Assembly: GCF_017301735.1 (NCBI RefSeq)
Contig: NZ_CP071090.1
Span: 10,592,001 to 10,656,000 of the forward strand
From: Pyxidicoccus parkwaysis
GTDB lineage: Bacteria > Myxococcota > Myxococcia > Myxococcales > Myxococcaceae
DNA: 64,000 nucleotides
Direction of reading: 5' to 3'
Shown here: positions 24,710 through 32,460 of the stretch, in pieces
Layout of the letters: every line of letters starts with the position of its first letter
Position numbering within the stretch: the stretch's first letter is position 1
Program-made: the position numbers and the translations under genes
Notes under the pieces: model-generated
Told to the model about the DNA's origin: nothing
Databases searched by the model: none
Seen by the model: only the letters and a program-made list of their open reading frames with translations

Positions 24710-26428
24710 GTGCCGGTGAGGGTCCCCGGGAGCGGGGCGCAGGTGGAGGATTGGCCCATCGACTTCTATCGGGGCGAGCGCATCGGAAAGTATGAGGTCG
24801 TCACCCAGCTTTCCGTGGGCGGAATGGCGGAGCTGTTTCTCGGCTTCACCTCGGGGCCGGGCGGCTTCCGCAAGTACGTGGTCATCAAGCGCATCCTCCC
24901 GGACGTGCGCGACAACGCGCAGTTCGAGCGCATGTTCCTCGACGAGGCGCGCATCACCGCGGCCTTCAACCACCCCAACATCGCGCAGGTGTTCGACCTG
25001 GGGCAGGAGGACGACGGCCTCTACCTGGCCATGGAGTTCATCGCCGGGCAGAACCTGAACCAGATTACGGGCGCGTGCCTGCGCCGCCACGAGCAGCTCC
25101 CCATCGGCTTCACGCTGTCGGTGGCGCGCGACGTCTGCATGGCGCTGCACTACGCGCACACCTTCATCGCGCCCTCCGGTGAGCCCAGCCCCGTCATCCA
25201 CCGCGACGTCGCGCAGAAGAACATCATGGTGACGTACGACGGCGTGGTGAAGCTGCTCGACTTCGGCATCGCCAAGGCGAAGGGCAGCCTGGAGCGCACC
25301 AGCGCGGGCACGGTGAAGGGCACCACCGGCTACATGTCCCCCGAGCAGGTGCGCGGCGACAAGCTCGACGGCCGCAGCGACTTGTTCTCCGTGGGCGTGA
25401 TGATGCACGAGCTCATCACCGGAGCGCGCCTCTTCGCCGGCAAGAACGAGCGCGACGAGATGGTGAAGATTCTGGAGGCGCCCATTCCGTGGCCCTCGCA
25501 CGTGACGCCGCACGTGCCGGAAGCCGTCTCCAAGGTGGTGATGCAGGCGCTGGAGCGCAGCCGCGAGAAGCGCTTCGCCAACGGCCGCGACATGGCCCGG
25601 GCGATTGAGTCCGCCGCGGGGCACCTGCTGATGGACTCGGACCACCGGGCCTCGATGATGAAGGAGCTGTTCGCCGAGCGCATGGCGGCCACGCGCTCAC
25701 TGCTGGAGAGCGCGGAGGGTACGGCCAACTCCGCCATGGTGGACAAGGCGAAGCGCGCGCTTCGCGCAGACGACGGGCCGTACCTGCCGGAGCGCGTGGA
25801 CGACTCCACGCCCCAGGGCGGTGTCGCCTCGGTGCCGCGCAAGCAGCCGCGCCGGGGGCCAGCGAAGGGCGCGGGCCGGCAGGCCGACGTCGCCGACACC
25901 GCGAAGACGGAGGCGAAGGACTCCCGGCTGTCGAACGTGCTGTGGGGCCTGTTCCTCCTGTCCATCCTGGTGGGCGGTGCCTATGGCGCGTGGCGTCTGT
26001 CGCAGGTGCTGAACGCGACGGTGGAGGCAGACCCCAACCCGAAGGAGCTCCAGAAGTTCGACTCGAAGCTCCCCGTCTTCCGCGAGCCGGGCATGCCGGA
26101 GCCGGACGCGGGCTCGGCGGTGGCGCAGGTAAAGGTGGAGCCGACTCCGCCGGTGCACGAGGACAAGGGCCCGAAGACGGAGCGGCCGACCGAGGCCCCG
26201 GTGCGCGGCAAGGGCAAGCTGACGCTGGTGGTGACGCCGGACGCGGACGTGTACCGGGGCAAGAAGAAGCTCGGCCGCACGCCCATGTTCAACGTGACGC
26301 TGCCGGTGGGCGAGCACAAGCTGTTCATCTTCGGTCCGGACAAGAAGAAGCGCGTGCTCTCGGTGCCCATCCAGCCGGGCAAGACGGAGAAGCTGCGCCT
26401 GGCCCTCAAGGAGATTCCCGAAGGGTGA
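24710..26428 (+). CDS. Membrane Ser/Thr protein kinase with PEGA domain
   Basis: Eukaryote-like (Hanks-type) kinase of 572 aa. Catalytic residues are visible: VVIK lysine K60, E79, HRD at 164-166, N171, DFG at 184-186 and SPE at 210-212 in the activation segment GTTGYMSPEQ. The glycine loop is LSVGGMAELFLG. After a linker, one membrane helix lies at about 408-428, and a C-terminal PEGA domain (about 503-570, with GKKKLGRTPMFNVTLPVGEHKL) would be periplasmic. The GTG at 24710 is used; other in-frame GTGs at 24716 and 24743 are possible and no strong ribosome site decides. It probably signals envelope state by phosphorylating cytoplasmic proteins. Confidence 0.9.
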   Translation: MPVRVPGSGAQVEDWPIDFYRGERIGKYEVVTQLSVGGMAELFLGFTSGPGGFRKYVVIKRILPDVRDNAQFERMFLDEARITAAFNHPNIAQVFDLGQEDDGLYLAMEFIAGQNLNQITGACLRRHEQLPIGFTLSVARDVCMALHYAHTFIAPSGEPSPVIHRDVAQKNIMVTYDGVVKLLDFGIAKAKGSLERTSAGTVKGTTGYMSPEQVRGDKLDGRSDLFSVGVMMHELITGARLFAGKNERDEMVKILEAPIPWPSHVTPHVPEAVSKVVMQALERSREKRFANGRDMARAIESAAGHLLMDSDHRASMMKELFAERMAATRSLLESAEGTANSAMVDKAKRALRADDGPYLPERVDDSTPQGGVASVPRKQPRRGPAKGAGRQADVADTAKTEAKDSRLSNVLWGLFLLSILVGGAYGAWRLSQVLNATVEADPNPKELQKFDSKLPVFREPGMPEPDAGSAVAQVKVEPTPPVHEDKGPKTERPTEAPVRGKGKLTLVVTPDADVYRGKKKLGRTPMFNVTLPVGEHKLFIFGPDKKKRVLSVPIQPGKTEKLRLALKEIPEG

Positions 26429-26503
26429 ACAGTCCCCTCGATTGAAGGGCGCATCGGGGCGGGCTCCGCTATCTTCGCCGCCCCAACCTCCACTCTGGAC
26501 TGC

Positions 26504-27469
26504 ATGGCCGCGCTCACCATTGGCTTTCTGATGGACCCGCTCGAGACGGTGCGGGTGAACCACGACTCCACGTTCCAGCTCATGCTGGAGGCGCAGAAGC
26601 GCGGCCACGTGGTGCGCTACTTCGAGCAGGGCTGGCTGCGCTTCAACGGCACCTGCGCGGAGGCGCGCATGCGCCACGTCACCGTGCGCTCCGAGCAGGG
26701 CCGGCACTTCGACGTGGTCGATGACTCCGTGCACCCGCTGTCCTCGCTGGACGTGCTGTTCATGCGCAAGGACCCGCCGGTGGACGCGGAGTTCCTCCAT
26801 GCCACGCAGCTGGTGGAGCTGTGCGGGGACAGGGCGCCCGCCTTCATCAACCACCCGGCCGGCATCCGCGATGCGAACGAGAAGCTCTTCGCGCTGCGCT
26901 ACCCGGACCTGATGCCGGACACGCGCATCACCCGCGAGCTGCCGGTGCTGCTGGACTTCATCGCGAAGAACAAGCAGGGCACCATCCTCAAGCCCGTCGA
27001 CGGCTTCGGCGGCAAGGGCATCCTCTTCCTGTCGCCCGGGGACCGGAACGCGCGCTCCGCGGTGGAATTGCTGACGCTGGGTGGCCGCGAGTCAGTGGTG
27101 GCGCAGGCGTACATCCCCGAGAGCCGCCTGGGCGACAAGCGCATCATCCTGGTGGACGGCGAGCCCGTGGGCGGCGTGCTGCGCGTGCCGTCCGAGGACG
27201 ACAACCGGGGCAACATGGCCGCCGGTGGAGTGCCGAGGAAGGCCGAGCTCACGGCGAGGGACTTGGAAATCTGCGAGCGGCTGAAGCCCGAGCTGCGCCG
27301 GCGCGGGCTGCTGCTCGTGGGCATCGACGTGCTCGGGGACTACCTCACCGAGGTGAATGTCACGAGCCCCACCGGCATCTACGAGGCGAACCAGCTGGAC
27401 GGCGTCTGCATCGAGGCGAAGGTGCTGGACGTGGCCGAGCGGCTGGGCGCCCAGCGCAAGGCGCGGTAG
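26504..27469 (+). CDS. gshB: Glutathione synthase
   Basis: ATP-grasp ligase of 321 aa expected to join gamma-glutamylcysteine and glycine to form glutathione. The N-terminus TIGFLMDPLETVRVNHDST, the FMRKDPP segment (86-92), INHPAGIRDANEKL (115-128), the ATP loop ILKPVDGFGGKGI (161-173) and the late metal-binding EVNVTSPTG near 284-292 are all GshB hallmarks, and the length fits the family (about 315 aa). It is 75 bp after the kinase gene. No gshA is seen in the window; a glutathione S-transferase-like gene occurs at 34525. Confidence 0.95.
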   Translation: MAALTIGFLMDPLETVRVNHDSTFQLMLEAQKRGHVVRYFEQGWLRFNGTCAEARMRHVTVRSEQGRHFDVVDDSVHPLSSLDVLFMRKDPPVDAEFLHATQLVELCGDRAPAFINHPAGIRDANEKLFALRYPDLMPDTRITRELPVLLDFIAKNKQGTILKPVDGFGGKGILFLSPGDRNARSAVELLTLGGRESVVAQAYIPESRLGDKRIILVDGEPVGGVLRVPSEDDNRGNMAAGGVPRKAELTARDLEICERLKPELRRRGLLLVGIDVLGDYLTEVNVTSPTGIYEANQLDGVCIEAKVLDVAERLGAQRKAR

Positions 27470-27495
27470 CTACCGCCCGGGTGCCGCAGGATTCG

Positions 27496-27530
27496 AGGGC
27501 CTGGAGGGAGACCTCCGGGCCCTTCGTGTT
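27496..27530 (+). terminator. Terminator after gshB
   Basis: A 12-bp arm AGGGCCTGGAGG pairs with CCTCCGGGCCCT with one mismatch across a 3-4-nt loop, followed by TCGTGTTT. It lies 26 bp after the gshB stop. Confidence 0.75.
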
Positions 27531-27603
27531 TCAGGGCTCCACGAGCAGTCCAGAGCCCGGCGCCACCGGGGCGTCCCCTCCCCTGTCAATCGGTTTCACG
27601 GGC

Positions 27604-27693
27604 TGAATGCCGGTTCATGTTTCATATTATTTCCAACGCGACGCGCCATTTCGAGGCCTGAGGCGCGGACGTGAATGTTGGTTCATGTTTCAT
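27604..27693. repeat. Direct repeats upstream of the PHB-depolymerase-like gene
   Basis: GGTTCATGTTTCAT occurs at 27612-27625 and 27680-27693, each preceded by TGAATG, giving a 22-bp unit with two mismatches repeated 68 bp apart. Each unit contains TGAA...TTCA symmetry. The spacer of 326 bp between gshB and the depolymerase-like gene otherwise holds only the gshB terminator; a regulator could bind the two sites, but no such protein is identified. Confidence 0.75.
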
Positions 27694-27795
27694 GCGCTGG
27701 GCGACGCGTCGCGCCTTGAATGCATGTGAGTCAAGGGAGTCAGGTCTCAGCCCTCGGCCGCCGCTCTCCCCCCATCTGGCGGCCCGGGAGGCACC

Positions 27796-29691
27796 ATGCA
27801 CACGCAACACCCCCGCCGTGCTCCGCTGTGCTCGCGGTTCCCCGGATTGAGTCTCGCGACGCTCCTCCTCGCGAGCGCAGTGGGTTGTGGCTCTCCTGGC
27901 TCCGAGGAAGTTTCGCCTCGCCAGCCAGCGCCAGAGCTAAGCGAAGTCGAGAACGGGCTGACGCAGGTGACGGGCTTCGGCAGCAACCCGGGCAACCTCT
28001 TGATGTACCGGCACGTGCCGACGGGAGTACCCGCCAACGCGCCGCTCGTGGTGGTGCTGCACGGCTGTACGCAGCAGGCCGCGGGCATGGAGAACTCGGG
28101 CTGGACGGCGGCGGCCAACGTCTACAAGTTCTACGTCCTCTACCCGCAGCAGCAGAGCAGCAACAACAGCGCGAGCTGCTTCAACTGGTTCGAGCCCGGC
28201 GACTACACCCGGGGGCAGGGCGAGGCGCTCTCCATCAAGCAGATGGTGGACACGATGAAGGCGGCGTACTCCATCGACGCGTCGCGGGTGTACGTCGCGG
28301 GATTCTCTGCCGGTGGGTACATGGCGCCGGCGCTGCTTGCCGCGTACCCGGACATCTTCTCCGCGGCCTCCATCAACTCGGGAGGCCCGCACGGGTGTGC
28401 CACCACGTCCACCCAGGGCTTCAGCTGCATGAGCCCGGGCGTGGACAAGACGCCGGCCGCCTGGGGCAACGTCATCCGCTCGGCCTGGTCGAGCGCGGGC
28501 TACACGGGCCCCGCGCCCCGCGTCACCATCTGGCACGGCACCAGTGACTTCACGGTGAAGCCGATGAACCAGACCGAGGCGATGGAGCAGTGGACCAACG
28601 TCCACGGCATCGACCAGACGGCGGACACCACGGAGACGGTGGGCGGCTACCCGCACAAGGTGTACCGCGACGCCGCGGGGACGGCGCTCGTGGAGACGTG
28701 GGAAATCACCAACATGGGCCATGCCGTGGGCATGGACGCGCAGTACAACTTCCCGGGCAGCACCACCGCGTGCGGCGCCACCGCCGCGTACGTCAGCGAT
28801 GTGAACCTCTGCTCCGTCTACTACCAGGCGCAGTTCTTCGGGCTGACGGGTGGAGGCTCGACGGGTGACACCACTCCGCCCACGGTGAATGTGACGGCGC
28901 CGGCGAGCGGGGCCACGGTGAGCGGCACCGTCACGGTGTCGGCGAGCGCCTCGGACGACGTGGGCGTGGCGCGGGTGGAGCTCCTGGTAGATGGGAGCGT
29001 GGTGTCCACGGACACGGCGGCGCCGTATGACTTCGCGTGGAACAGCACCAGCGTGTCCAACGGGACGCACACGCTGGGGGCGCGGGCGTACGACGCGGCG
29101 GGGAACCAGGCCACGGACAACGATACGAGTGTCACGGTGAGCAACAGCGGCACGCCGACGCCGGTGACGGTGAGCTTCGGGAGCATCACGGCGGATGACG
29201 GCTACATCAAGGCGAACGCGGATGGCAGCTCGCCCGCGCTGGGGACGCTGACGGGGCTGGCGCTGGGGCGTGGGACGGATGGGAAGTACAACCGCTCGTT
29301 CCTGTCCTTCGACACGTCGAGCATTCCGGACACGGCGACGGTGACGCGGGCGTACCTGACGGTGGCGTACTCGTCGGGCTCGGGAGACCCGTGGTCCACG
29401 CCGGCGGGGAACACGCTGCTCATCGACGTGAAGAACGGCACGTTCAACGCGGCGGCGACGGAGACGACGGACTGGGCCGCGGCCGCCACGGCGAGCGGTG
29501 TGGCGAGCATCGGTGCCTTCACGGCGGGGACGAAGGCCTCGGCGGACTTCAGCGGGGCGGGGCTCTCGGCCATCAGCCTGACGGGGAAGACGCAGCTGCG
29601 CCTGGGCTTCAGCGGCTTCCAGACGGCGACGCAGTACCTGTTCATCAAGGACGGCGCGAGCGCCACGCTGACCGTCGTGTACACGCCGTGA
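27796..29691 (+). CDS. Extracellular PHB-depolymerase/feruloyl-esterase-like lipoprotein
   Basis: Secreted hydrolase of 631 aa. The signal ends in lipobox AVGC (C31). The catalytic domain (about 55-345) has VVVLHGCTQQAAGM at 85-98 and the nucleophile S171 in the box GFSAGG, typical of the poly(3-hydroxyalkanoate) depolymerase/feruloyl esterase type. A Big/Ig-like domain follows (PPTVNVTAPASGATVSGTVTV, about 355-455), then a C-terminal DNRLRE-like domain (about 460-631) with NRSFLSFDTSSIPDTATVTRAYL. It should degrade a polymer or ester outside the cell; the substrate is not decided. The start at 27796 has GGAGG 5 nt upstream. Confidence 0.88.
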   Translation: MHTQHPRRAPLCSRFPGLSLATLLLASAVGCGSPGSEEVSPRQPAPELSEVENGLTQVTGFGSNPGNLLMYRHVPTGVPANAPLVVVLHGCTQQAAGMENSGWTAAANVYKFYVLYPQQQSSNNSASCFNWFEPGDYTRGQGEALSIKQMVDTMKAAYSIDASRVYVAGFSAGGYMAPALLAAYPDIFSAASINSGGPHGCATTSTQGFSCMSPGVDKTPAAWGNVIRSAWSSAGYTGPAPRVTIWHGTSDFTVKPMNQTEAMEQWTNVHGIDQTADTTETVGGYPHKVYRDAAGTALVETWEITNMGHAVGMDAQYNFPGSTTACGATAAYVSDVNLCSVYYQAQFFGLTGGGSTGDTTPPTVNVTAPASGATVSGTVTVSASASDDVGVARVELLVDGSVVSTDTAAPYDFAWNSTSVSNGTHTLGARAYDAAGNQATDNDTSVTVSNSGTPTPVTVSFGSITADDGYIKANADGSSPALGTLTGLALGRGTDGKYNRSFLSFDTSSIPDTATVTRAYLTVAYSSGSGDPWSTPAGNTLLIDVKNGTFNAAATETTDWAAAATASGVASIGAFTAGTKASADFSGAGLSAISLTGKTQLRLGFSGFQTATQYLFIKDGASATLTVVYTP

Positions 29692-29706
29692 GGTGACGGT
29701 GGGACG

Positions 29707-29733
29707 GCGGGCCGGAGCGTGGTTCCGGCCCGC
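29707..29733 (+). terminator. Hairpin after the PHB-depolymerase-like gene
   Basis: Perfect 10-bp stem GCGGGCCGGA/TCCGGCCCGC with a 7-nt loop, 15 bp past the stop. The following sequence has only a poor T-run. Confidence 0.6.
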
Positions 29734-29819
29734 TGTGCTGCGGTTCTCGACTGTCGACCCGGGTTTCATGCGGGTGCTACCGGCATGAGGTTCGCGGAGG
29801 TATAGGCTCGCTTCCGCGC

Positions 29820-30599
29820 ATGTCCGAACCCATCGCTCCCGACGAGACGCTCGACTCCATCGGCACGGCGGGGGTGCGGGTGCTTCAGCGCCGGAGCGGG
29901 TACCGCTTCACGCTGGATGCCGTGCTGCTCGCGCACTTCGCGGCGACGGAGGGCACGGGCACCCCGGGGCCCATGTTGGAATTGGGCGCGGGCAGCGGCG
30001 TGGTGTCCTTCCTCCTCGTGAAGCAGTTCCACCTCGGGCCCGTGGATTCCCTGGAGCTTCAGCCCGCGGTCTTCGCCCGGCTGCAGCGGGCCGTGGCGCT
30101 CAATGCCTGCGAGTCTCACGTGCGGCCGCTGCTCGGAGATTTGCGGCGCATCCGTGAGCTCGTGCCCGGCGGGCAGCATGTGCACGTCGTCTCCAATCCG
30201 CCGTTTCGTATCGCGAACGCCGGAGTCCGCAGTCCTGACGACGAGCGCGCCGTGTCCAAGTCAGAGGTTGCCTGTGACGCAAGTGACGTCATCGCGGCAG
30301 CACGGTACGCGCTCATGCCTGGAGGCACCGTAAGCCTCGTGTATCCGGCCTCGCGCGTGGCAGAGGTGCTCGGACTGCTGACGCAGGCGAAGCTGTACCC
30401 CTCCGTACTGCGCTTCGTGCACTCGCACGTGGGCTCACCGGCCACACGCTTCCTGGTGCAGGCCGTGCGGGACAGAGATAGGGGCCTCGCCGTGCGCCCT
30501 CCCCTCATCGTCCACGGCGAGGGCCCGGGCGGCTACTCCGCGGAGGTGGCTGCGCTGATGGAGCCACCGCTCGCGGAGCGTGGGCCTTCGCGGGATTGA
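29820..30599 (+). CDS. TrmN6/YfiC-like methyltransferase (tRNA1(Val) N6-adenine type)
   Basis: SAM-dependent methyltransferase of 259 aa. It begins with a TrmN6-like leader (VRVLQRRSGYRFTLDAVLLAHFA, about 19-41), then motif I LELGAGSGVVS (53-63) and the substrate-binding motif NPPF (about 125-128), which marks N6-adenine methyltransferases. The family modifies A37 of tRNA1(Val) in enterobacteria; the exact target here is inference. The ATG at 29820 lies directly before the conserved leader. The last 35 bp of the coding region are duplicated 68 bp downstream. Confidence 0.85.
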   Translation: MSEPIAPDETLDSIGTAGVRVLQRRSGYRFTLDAVLLAHFAATEGTGTPGPMLELGAGSGVVSFLLVKQFHLGPVDSLELQPAVFARLQRAVALNACESHVRPLLGDLRRIRELVPGGQHVHVVSNPPFRIANAGVRSPDDERAVSKSEVACDASDVIAAARYALMPGGTVSLVYPASRVAEVLGLLTQAKLYPSVLRFVHSHVGSPATRFLVQAVRDRDRGLAVRPPLIVHGEGPGGYSAEVAALMEPPLAERGPSRD

Positions 30600-30658
30600 G
30601 GCGGCGCCATGGCGCCGGCGACTTGATGGAGCCACCGCTCGCGGAGCGTGGGCCTTCG
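30556..30658 (+). repeat. Duplication of the methyltransferase 3' end
   Basis: A 35-bp stretch is exactly repeated at 30556-30590 (inside the gene) and 30624-30658 (after its stop), offset 68 bp. Similarity continues weakly into the stop-codon region, so the copy looks like a duplicated gene end. Confidence 0.9.
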
Positions 30659-30674
30659 ACGGAGTGAAGTAGCG

Positions 30675-31583
30675 CTACGGCGTCAGCGGCTTCGTGTTCG
30701 TCACCTGGAACCCGTCGTCCTCGGACGCGGTGATGAACGTCTCGCTGCTCGCGCGCACGTCGAGCTTCATGCGCCTGTGGCTCTTCCCCACCGTGAAGAC
30801 CACGTCCAGTTCATGTGCTCCCGGCTCTACGTCCCGGAGGAGCACGTTCGTCGCGTTGCTCGAACCCCGGCGCGCTCCATCGAGCGACACCGTGCACGGC
30901 TTCTGGCACCGCACGTTGAGCTCTGACGTCCCCGCCTTACGGACCCGCGCGCGCTCCTGCTCCACCGCTTCCAGGCTCCGGTCCTCGGTGAGCCGCACGT
31001 TCCCCTTCGAGTCTCCGTAGAAAGTCGCCTCCGCGCCCGCCGGCACGTCCACGTAGTCGAGGAACAACTTCCGGCTGAACAGGCTGGCGGTCGCCTCCAC
31101 GCGCCTGCGTCCCGGCTCCACGTCCTTGAACTCCCACGTGCGCTCATCTCTGCGCAGGCCGTGATTCCCGTCGAGCAGCACCGTGCAATCCTCAGGACAC
31201 CGGACGATGGCCACACTCTTCGCCCCGCCCTTCACCGGCACCTTCCTGTCTTCCGCCCACTTCGGCGTGCCCGGCCTGCTGGTGCTGCCGCGCTCCACCG
31301 CGATGCGCTTGTTGCTCGTGAGGAAGACGTCCGCCCGTGCCACGTCGGGAATCTCCGCGAACCCGCTGACGAGCGGCCGGCCCAGCACGCCCGTGGCCTC
31401 CACGCGCCGCGCTCCCGTGTCGATGCCCTCGAACTCCCACGTCGAGTCCGTCACCCGCAGCCCATTCTTTCCATCGAGCACCACGGTGCACTTCTCCGGA
31501 CAGCGCACGCGCACGGTGACTCCGTCCTCCGCGAGGGCCGTGGCGGACAGCGACAGGAACAGGAGCGACCAGCGCAGGGACAT
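30675..31583 (-). CDS. Exported protein with three PEGA-like repeats
   Basis: Product of 302 aa with a Sec signal peptide (MSLRWSLLFLSLSATALAED). Three repeats share the pattern VRCPEKCTVVLDGKxGLR, IVRCPEDCTVLLDGNHGLR and VRCQKPCTVSLDGARRG, each followed by a strand ending in G-x-R/H-x-x-E. The Cys pair in each repeat could form a disulphide. The repeats resemble PEGA domains, which are thought to bind envelope components. Location should be periplasmic; no enzyme motif is seen. It is convergent with the methyltransferase gene and its duplicated tail. Confidence 0.75.
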   Translation of the reverse strand: MSLRWSLLFLSLSATALAEDGVTVRVRCPEKCTVVLDGKNGLRVTDSTWEFEGIDTGARRVEATGVLGRPLVSGFAEIPDVARADVFLTSNKRIAVERGSTSRPGTPKWAEDRKVPVKGGAKSVAIVRCPEDCTVLLDGNHGLRRDERTWEFKDVEPGRRRVEATASLFSRKLFLDYVDVPAGAEATFYGDSKGNVRLTEDRSLEAVEQERARVRKAGTSELNVRCQKPCTVSLDGARRGSSNATNVLLRDVEPGAHELDVVFTVGKSHRRMKLDVRASSETFITASEDDGFQVTNTKPLTP

Positions 31584-31807
31584 GGTGACTCGAGTCTCGC
31601 GCCAGCGGGCACGCGGGTCGAGTCACTCCGCGCGGTGACTCCTCGGGCTCGGGACTGAAGCGGCCCGTGGAGACTCGGAAAGCGCGACGTCGGCCCGCCT
31701 GCCCGCCGAGTGAGGAGGACATGGCTCGGGGTGCCATGGAGGGCGACCGGCCCCAACGTACCCAGGTTTCCGGAACTGGCCCTCGGGCCCATCAAGGAGG
31801 ATTGGGA

Positions 31808-32314
31808 ATGAACGTGGCACAGCTCACCGAGCAACCGAGCATCCTGAAGTCAGTGGCCCTGCTGCCACCGCGCCTGTCGCTCGGGTCGGCGATGGTGGTG
31901 CACGGGCTGGGCAAGCTGCGCAAGGAGGGGACAGAGCAGGCCGCAGGCTTCTTCGAGCAGATTGGCCTGAAGCCGGCCCGGCCCCTGGTGCTTGCCACGG
32001 GCATCACGGAATTGCTCGCGGGCGTGAGCGCCATTCTCGGGTTCGCGACGCGGCCCGCGGCGCTGGGCGTGCTCGTCACCCAGGCGGTCGCCATCGCGAA
32101 GGTCCACAGGCCCAAGGGCTTCGACGTCACCAAGGGTGGCTTCGAGTACAACCTCACGTTGTGCTCCATCGCGCTCGGGTTGCTGCTGCGCGGACCGGGG
32201 CAGCTCTCGGTACACAGTGCGCTGGAACGGAAGGCGAAGCGCAAGGAATTGCGCCGCCTGCGCCTGCTGCCGCGTCAGCGGAGGCGCTCGTTGCTGCTGG
32301 ACCTGCTGGGCTGA
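31808..32314 (+). CDS. DoxX family membrane protein
   Basis: Integral membrane protein of 168 aa. Four hydrophobic segments are visible (SLGSAMVVHGLGKL, LVLATGITELLAGVSAILGF, AALGVLVTQAVAIAK, LTLCSIALGLLL), with the DoxX-type RLSLGSAMVVHGLGKL start and the conserved TGxTELLAG. DoxX proteins are linked to quinone/thiol redox and oxidative stress in some bacteria. The start at 31808 has AAGGAGG 8 nt upstream; the longer open frame upstream is not needed. It has a basic C-terminal tail (LRRLRLLPRQRRRS). Confidence 0.88.
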   Translation: MNVAQLTEQPSILKSVALLPPRLSLGSAMVVHGLGKLRKEGTEQAAGFFEQIGLKPARPLVLATGITELLAGVSAILGFATRPAALGVLVTQAVAIAKVHRPKGFDVTKGGFEYNLTLCSIALGLLLRGPGQLSVHSALERKAKRKELRRLRLLPRQRRRSLLLDLLG

Positions 32315-32460
32315 GCCGACCCCACGGTGGCCGGGCTGCCCGGTGCAGCACACCCCTTCACCCTGCCTGAGGGTGTGTGTGTCTCCTGCCCGGCTGCCGA
32401 CGGGGCGAGCGCATGCCAATTGCTCCCGAATGCCTGGACGGCCCGTAAGATGCGCGGGCC

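Noticed and set aside
27937-29769. 610-codon frame opposite the PHB-depolymerase-like gene
   Set aside because: Arg/His-rich shadow; the plus strand has a complete signal, catalytic Ser box and Ig-like domain.
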